A stretch of 10,156 bases of DNA, taken from Acidimicrobiia bacterium (GTDB lineage Bacteria; Actinomycetota; Acidimicrobiia; Acidimicrobiales; Hopanoidiivorantaceae). The translations under genes were made by a program, and so were the position numbers. The stretch spans positions 1 to 10,156 of the forward strand of contig JAHRAM010000193.1 in NCBI GenBank assembly GCA_020027305.1, given 5' to 3'. Below are positions 7,442-10,156 of the stretch, in pieces (within the stretch, counting starts at the first letter, position 1; the number at the start of each line of letters is the position of its first letter). The notes beneath the pieces are model-generated. The model was not told where the DNA came from, did not search any database, and saw only the letters and a list, made by a program, of their open reading frames with translations.

Positions 7442-7668
7442 ACAAAATAGAAAACAAAACAGAAAGCGAAACAAAAGGCAAAATAACAAAAGCAGATATT
7501 GCTGAACAAATCCGATTGTTGCTCGGAAAGCGCACACCAAAAGATTTTGCAAGAAATAGTCTTCGCCTAATTTTTGCAGGGTTCGGCTTAATTGGGTCAG
7601 TGGCATATATGCTTGGAAAAATCAAAGGGCGACGTAGCCAAACATTCGTTGAGATTAGACGTTTATAA
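7438..7668 (+). CDS. Small single-helix membrane protein of unknown function
   Basis: A 76-residue protein. The polar Lys/Glu-rich start (1-20) is followed by a probable amphipathic segment (KADIAEQIRLLLGKRTPKD), one hydrophobic helix (about 44-59, LRLIFAGFGLIGSVAYMLG) and a strongly basic tail KIKGRRSQTFVEIRRL. The helix followed by GKIKGRR and a terminal VEIRRL resembles short actinobacterial proteins that I recall following holin-X-like genes, but I cannot name a family with confidence. GGAAGG at 7419-7424 is a fair ribosome site, though its 13-base spacing to ATG 7438 is long. No other in-frame start is close. The ATG overlaps the TGA of the -1 reading frame from the upstream gene. Its neighbours suggest a partner of the holin-like protein or of envelope maintenance; that is inference. 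Confidence 0.7.
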   Translation: MNKIENKTESETKGKITKADIAEQIRLLLGKRTPKDFARNSLRLIFAGFGLIGSVAYMLGKIKGRRSQTFVEIRRL

Positions 7669-7698
7669 AATATACGACTAAACATCTTTAAAAACTAG

Positions 7699-7866
7699 AT
7701 GCGATATAAACATACTCTTGTCAGATTTTTACTAAGCGGGCTTTTCCGCTCGCTTGTCAAAAAAACTTTTAAGTCTGCTACGAGTTTTCGAACTGCACTT
7801 CGGCCTGGTGAAAAAATTATCATCTACACCAAGCGAAAGGATGATGGAGGAAACAATTCGCTTTAA
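7699..7866 (+). CDS. Probable 55-residue basic small protein overlapping the trmI start
   Basis: An ORF from ATG 7699 to TAA 7864-7866, 30 bases after the previous gene and overlapping trmI by 26 bases if that gene starts at 7841. The product is basic (about 13 Lys/Arg), with a hydrophobic N-terminal segment (HTLVRFLLSGLFRSLV) and a motif RTALRPGEKIIIYTK. That motif recalls the 'LxPGExlvI' ending of short actinobacterial proteins found near holin-like and trmI genes. The comparison is from memory and unverified. Supporting points are the compact spacing, the same strand, and that it fills an otherwise empty gap. Against it are the short length and the lack of a Shine-Dalgarno before ATG 7699. 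If real, it would be translationally coupled to trmI. Confidence 0.5.
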   Translation: MRYKHTLVRFLLSGLFRSLVKKTFKSATSFRTALRPGEKIIIYTKRKDDGGNNSL

Positions 7867-8653
7867 AGAAGGTCAGCTTGTCTTACTAACTGACCGAAAA
7901 GAAAGAAGGCAACTCCTCCGCCTAGAAGCAGGGAAAAAATTTCATACCCATATGGGTGATGTTGCCCACAACCAAATAATTGATGAGCTTTATGGCACAG
8001 AAATCACAACTGATAAAGGCGGTATTTTTACACTCTTTGAGCCAACACTTGGCGACTATATATTAGAAATGAAGAGAGGGGCACAGGTCATTTATCCAAA
8101 AGACCTTGGGCCGATTTTATTTTTAGCAAATATCTCACCAGATATGCTTGTTTTTGAATCAGGGGTTGGGTCAGGAGCCTTATCGCTGGCTCTGCTCCAA
8201 GCAGGGGCGAAAGTGGTTGGCTATGAAATTCGAGATGACCACCTCAAGCAAGCCAAACAAAACATCATTGGCTTTGTGGGCGAAGAGATGTTTGAAAAAA
8301 ACTATCAGCTTGAGTGTAAAAATGCTTATGAGGGCGTTGAAAGCCCTAAAACACAATTTGGCAAACAATTTGATTGCGCTCTTTTAGATTTACCTGAACC
8401 TTGGCAAGCATTGCCTCACTTAGCAAGCTCAGTAAAAATAGGTGGCATTGTTTTAGCGTATACCCCTTCAATTACACAAGCCTCTAATTTTGTGGAAGAA
8501 GCTAGAGGGCACAAATTTTTTGGGATTGAAACATTAGAGGTGATTAACAGAAACTGGCATATCAAAGGAAAGGCAATTCGCCCCGCACATAAAACTCCTG
8601 ACCACACGGGATTTCTTACATATTGTCGAATTCCCAATTTAAAACACCGTTAA
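7841..8653 (+). CDS. trmI: tRNA (adenine-58-N1)-methyltransferase TrmI
   Basis: A SAM-dependent cytoplasmic enzyme making m1A58 in the tRNA T-loop; it is usually a homotetramer. From ATG 7841 the product has 270 residues, close to mycobacterial TrmI (about 280). The N-terminal domain shows RFKEGQLVLLTD (7-18), GKKFHTHMGDVAHNQII (31-47) and the family stretch VIYPKDLG (83-90). SAM motif I is FESGVGSGALS (105-115), with the acidic residue E129 ending the next strand. The catalytic motif is LLDLPEPW (181-188, with D183). RPAHKTPDHTGFL near the end is also typical. In-frame TTG at 7754 would add 29 residues unlike the family and would run across the 55-residue ORF, so I prefer 7841 or 7844. AAAGG directly abuts 7841. 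A stronger GGAGG (7846-7850) lies 5 bases before in-frame ATT 7856. Neither actinobacterial neighbour often seen with trmI (RecB-like nuclease, proteasomal ATPase) is present. Confidence 0.93.
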   Translation: MMEETIRFKEGQLVLLTDRKERRQLLRLEAGKKFHTHMGDVAHNQIIDELYGTEITTDKGGIFTLFEPTLGDYILEMKRGAQVIYPKDLGPILFLANISPDMLVFESGVGSGALSLALLQAGAKVVGYEIRDDHLKQAKQNIIGFVGEEMFEKNYQLECKNAYEGVESPKTQFGKQFDCALLDLPEPWQALPHLASSVKIGGIVLAYTPSITQASNFVEEARGHKFFGIETLEVINRNWHIKGKAIRPAHKTPDHTGFLTYCRIPNLKHR

Positions 8654-8755
8654 ATTAGAAGGTTTAAATTCAAGGTTGCCTGTTTTTTTGCCCTAATGCC
8701 CTCTAAACTATCTTTAGCCGTCTTTTTTCAGAGGCAAAATTTTTAAGAGATTTTA

Positions 8756-9448
8756 ATGAATGGGCTTGACTACATAATAATCGGACTGCTCTTGGTTGGA
8801 GCCTTTTTTGGTTTTAGACGTGGGCTTTTATCACGAATTTTTACATGGGGGGGTATATTGGTTGGCTACATAGTTTCACCATTCATTGCACCTTATTTTG
8901 CCGAATGGATTAGCAATGCACCCTTTGGCCAGTTTATAGCTGGCACAGCATCTATTATTTTGTGTGTGTTTTTGTTTGCCATTATTGGCACCATCTTAGG
9001 AAAGATTTTTGGGTTTGTGCTCCCGCCCCCATTAAAGTTGTTTAACAAAGTTGGCGGAGCAGTTATTGGAATTTTAGTGTTGCTGGTTCCTGCTTGGTAT
9101 ATTCTTCCGCTCATGAAATCAGCAGGTGGCACCCCTCAAGAGTGGGAAGAAGGTTCTACAATTGCCAACATATTAGAAAAAATTCCAGATGCTCCCATCA
9201 GCAAATTAAAAGATACGATTTCAACAAGTAAGTCAAAAGCCGATACTGCAAGAAATACTTTTTCTAATTTTGGCAATTTAGGAAATCTGGGCGATTTAGG
9301 CGATTTAGGCGATTTATCAAACTTAGAAAACAATTCTGGCGGAACTAATCTGACTATTCCCGATGGTGTTGGGGGGCTAGGCGATTTGGGGGGTCTAAGT
9401 ATTCCCGATAACTTAAGCAACCCAGATGATCCTTCAAAATCAGAGTAG
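8756..9448 (+). CDS. CvpA-family membrane protein with Gly-Asp-Leu repeat tail
   Basis: A 230-residue protein. The first 120 residues match the CvpA fold: NGLDYIIIGLLLVGAFFGFRRG at the start is the typical helix 1 ending in a Gly-Arg-Gly motif. Further helices lie at about 28-46, 58-82 and 100-118. CvpA-like domains are inner-membrane modules linked to colicin V production in E. coli and, fused to a protease, to acid resistance in mycobacterial MarP; no protease domain is present here. The C-terminal ~110 residues are soluble and low-complexity: GNLGNLGDLGDLGDLSNL (173-190), then IPDGVGGLGDLGGLSIPDNL, ending in an acidic Pro/Asp tail. The ATG at 8756 follows AAGAG with a 6-base gap, a weak ribosome site. 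It lies 102 bases after trmI on the same strand and converges with the ferredoxin gene. The domain is confident; the precise role is unknown. Confidence 0.8.
   Translation: MNGLDYIIIGLLLVGAFFGFRRGLLSRIFTWGGILVGYIVSPFIAPYFAEWISNAPFGQFIAGTASIILCVFLFAIIGTILGKIFGFVLPPPLKLFNKVGGAVIGILVLLVPAWYILPLMKSAGGTPQEWEEGSTIANILEKIPDAPISKLKDTISTSKSKADTARNTFSNFGNLGNLGDLGDLGDLSNLENNSGGTNLTIPDGVGGLGDLGGLSIPDNLSNPDDPSKSE
9272..9316 (+). repeat. 9-bp minisatellite in the cvpA-like gene (five units)
   Basis: Five consecutive 9-base units encode G-N/D-L triplets: GGCAATTTA, GGAAATCTG, then three identical GGCGATTTA (9290-9316). Identity among the last three suggests recent in-frame expansion. Further GDL and GGL triplets occur near 9375-9400. 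Confidence 0.9.
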
Positions 9449-9605
9449 GTTGAGTTAACAACAACTAAGTCTTTGAGAGTTAGCGTTTTTCCACTCGGAA
9501 ATAAGCAATATTAAGACTAAGTAACACTAGAAGCAAGGTCAATTAAAAACGCGCTGTTTAATTTAATTAATTAATCTGTTTAATTTAATTAATTAATCTA
9601 GTTAA
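9449..9605. other. Convergent intergenic spacer
   Basis: These 157 bases lie between the ends of the cvpA-like gene (+) and the ferredoxin gene (-). The left part holds only a weak GTTG/CAAC hairpin (9449-9462) and no G+C-rich stem with a T-run. The right part is the 22-bp tandem repeat. No gene or firm terminator was seen. Confidence 0.5.
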
Positions 9606-9610
9606 TTAAT
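9554..9610. repeat. 22-bp A/T tandem repeat, two full copies plus a partial third
   Basis: CTGTTTAATTTAATTAATTAAT occurs exactly twice in a row (9554-9575 and 9576-9597). A shortened, altered copy follows, CTAGTTAATTAAT (9598-9610), and it covers the TAA stop of the ferredoxin gene (plus-strand TTA 9606-9608). The units are rich in palindromic TTAATTAA. It is a short tandem duplication; no direct role can be shown. Confidence 0.85.
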
Positions 9611-9854
9611 CTAGCTCAATGAAGATGCACTCACCAGGGCACTCTTCAGCTGATTCCACCACCGCTGCCTGTAAGTCTTCATTTTCAGCAACAGCTGCAA
9701 CACCTTTTACCCCGCCTGGATCGCTATATACTTTATCGCCCTCTTTAACATAGGCAAGCCCATCATCTAGCAAGGTGAAAACATCAGGGGCAATTTCTTC
9801 ACAGAGTCCATCACCTGTGCATAGGTCTTGGTCTATCCAAACTTTCATTCCCAT
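9606..9854 (-). CDS. Small ferredoxin with C-x2-D-x2-C motif (3Fe-4S or Asp-ligated 4Fe-4S)
   Basis: An 82-residue electron carrier. The start KVWIDQDLCTGDGLCEEIAPDVF contains C12, D15 and C18. The end AEECPGECIFIELD contains C72 and C76. In ordinary 4Fe-4S ferredoxins position 15 would be cysteine. Here it is Asp, as in Pyrococcus furiosus ferredoxin, where Asp can ligate a 4Fe-4S cluster. Many actinobacterial relatives with a non-Cys residue here hold 3Fe-4S clusters and serve cytochromes P450 or other oxidoreductases. The chain is acidic, typical of redox carriers. AAAGG lies 9 bases before the ATG at 9854 and so favours that start over the in-frame ATG at 9848. It is a lone minus-strand gene with no partner reductase or P450 in view, so its partner is unknown. 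The ferredoxin call is firm; the cluster type is inferred. Confidence 0.92.
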   Translation of the reverse strand: MGMKVWIDQDLCTGDGLCEEIAPDVFTLLDDGLAYVKEGDKVYSDPGGVKGVAAVAENEDLQAAVVESAEECPGECIFIELD

Positions 9855-10156
9855 AGTTGATAGCCTTTTTGTTGTTGCGCTTTCTTGATTGATAATTGAT
9901 CTTGGGGGGTTTGTAATTTTTTATTTTTCGGTGTTATTTTTTCGCTGTTTTTTGAATACTTTTTAAATATTTTTTATATTGTGCCTTAAGTATTATAATA
10001 CATCATTTTTATTAAATTGTAGCAATATAAAATATTTTTTGGTGTATTTTTATTTTAAATTTTAGAAGAGATACCAAGCAATTTTAAACTTATAAATTTT
10101 AATTGTAAAAATTTTTGAACGATAGTGTAAATTTTGAATTTTTCACCAATTTTGTG
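9855..10156. promoter_or_regulatory. Very A+T-rich non-coding region upstream of the ferredoxin gene
   Basis: About 300 bases with no convincing ORF on either strand, dominated by T and A runs on the plus strand. GTATTATAATAC (9990-10001) is a perfect 12-base palindrome that contains a consensus -10 box (TATAAT) on both strands. On the minus strand it could start a ferredoxin message with a leader near 130 bases, but no good -35 lies 16-18 bases upstream. TTGAT recurs around 9880-9900, and a run of six G lies at 9904-9909. The window ends inside this region, so a gene to the right may share it. Confidence 0.35.

Noticed and set aside
7275..7685. Minus-strand ORFs rich in Phe, Leu and Cys opposite the holin-like and 76-residue genes
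   Set aside because: They arise because A-rich coding DNA reads as TTT/TTC on the other strand. They show no sensible membrane topology or start context.
7754..7840. TTG start adding 29 residues to TrmI
   Set aside because: The extra residues do not resemble TrmI N-termini and coincide with the more plausible 55-residue ORF in another frame. No ribosome site precedes the TTG.
8148..8637. ORFs of 62-79 codons on both strands inside trmI
   Set aside because: They are alternate-frame shadows of a gene whose motifs are all accounted for in the main frame.
8698..8744. Possible intrinsic terminator after trmI (GCCCTCT with AGAGGC, then AAAATTTTT)
   Set aside because: The stem has only about five pairs plus a bulge, a loop near 25 bases and a short T-run. 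It is too weak to call.
9554..9610. CRISPR-like array
   Set aside because: The copies are directly adjacent with no spacers, and the unit is pure A/T palindrome. This is a simple tandem repeat.

Overview
This window looks like a piece of a low-to-moderate G+C (roughly 40% by eye) chromosome from an actinobacterium, most likely a marine or aquatic Acidimicrobiia-like lineage. Four things point that way: a fused CofG/CofH FO synthase (FbiC, the actinobacterial architecture for F420 synthesis), an actinobacterial-length transaldolase, a TrmI-type tRNA m1A58 methyltransferase, and a small ferredoxin opening KVWIDQDLCTGDGLCEE. The assignment rests on recognised protein patterns, not on a search. 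No rRNA, tRNA, CRISPR array, insertion sequence or prophage was seen.

Left block (1-4851, minus strand): tkt (transketolase) -> tal (transaldolase) -> fbiC, with gaps of 80 and 67 bases, so probably one transcript reading leftward. fbiC is cut by the left edge: 527 residues are present, including both radical-SAM cysteine motifs. The first two genes form the non-oxidative pentose phosphate pathway. The third makes the deazaflavin chromophore of cofactor F420.

A 157-base divergent intergenic region (4852-5008) separates this from the right block (5009-9448, plus strand). That block holds a membrane-anchored D-Ala-D-Ala carboxypeptidase (S13/PBP4, dacB) with an unusual acidic Asn/Asp repeat insert, a two-helix 'Holin-X'-like membrane protein, a 76-residue one-helix membrane protein, an overlooked 55-residue basic ORF, trmI, and a CvpA-family membrane protein with a Gly-Asp-Leu repeat tail. 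It reads as a cell-envelope gene cluster with a tRNA-modification gene embedded in it.

Right end: a minus-strand ferredoxin gene (9606-9854) converges on the cvpA-like gene across a spacer holding a 22-bp A/T tandem repeat. The last ~300 bases are very A+T-rich with no visible gene.

Nothing here is a clear new defence or mobile system. The most interesting signals are small: a correctly phased A_AAA_AAG slippery heptamer at the end of the holin-like gene, opening onto a basic reading frame that ends in an ATGA overlap with the next gene; the overlapping 55-residue ORF in front of trmI; the possibly calcium-binding repeat insert in DacB; the Asp-for-Cys ferredoxin motif; and the tkt-tal-fbiC gene order. 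Several tandem duplications (39, 20, 9 and 22 bp) between 5.9 and 9.6 kb suggest a region prone to replication slippage.
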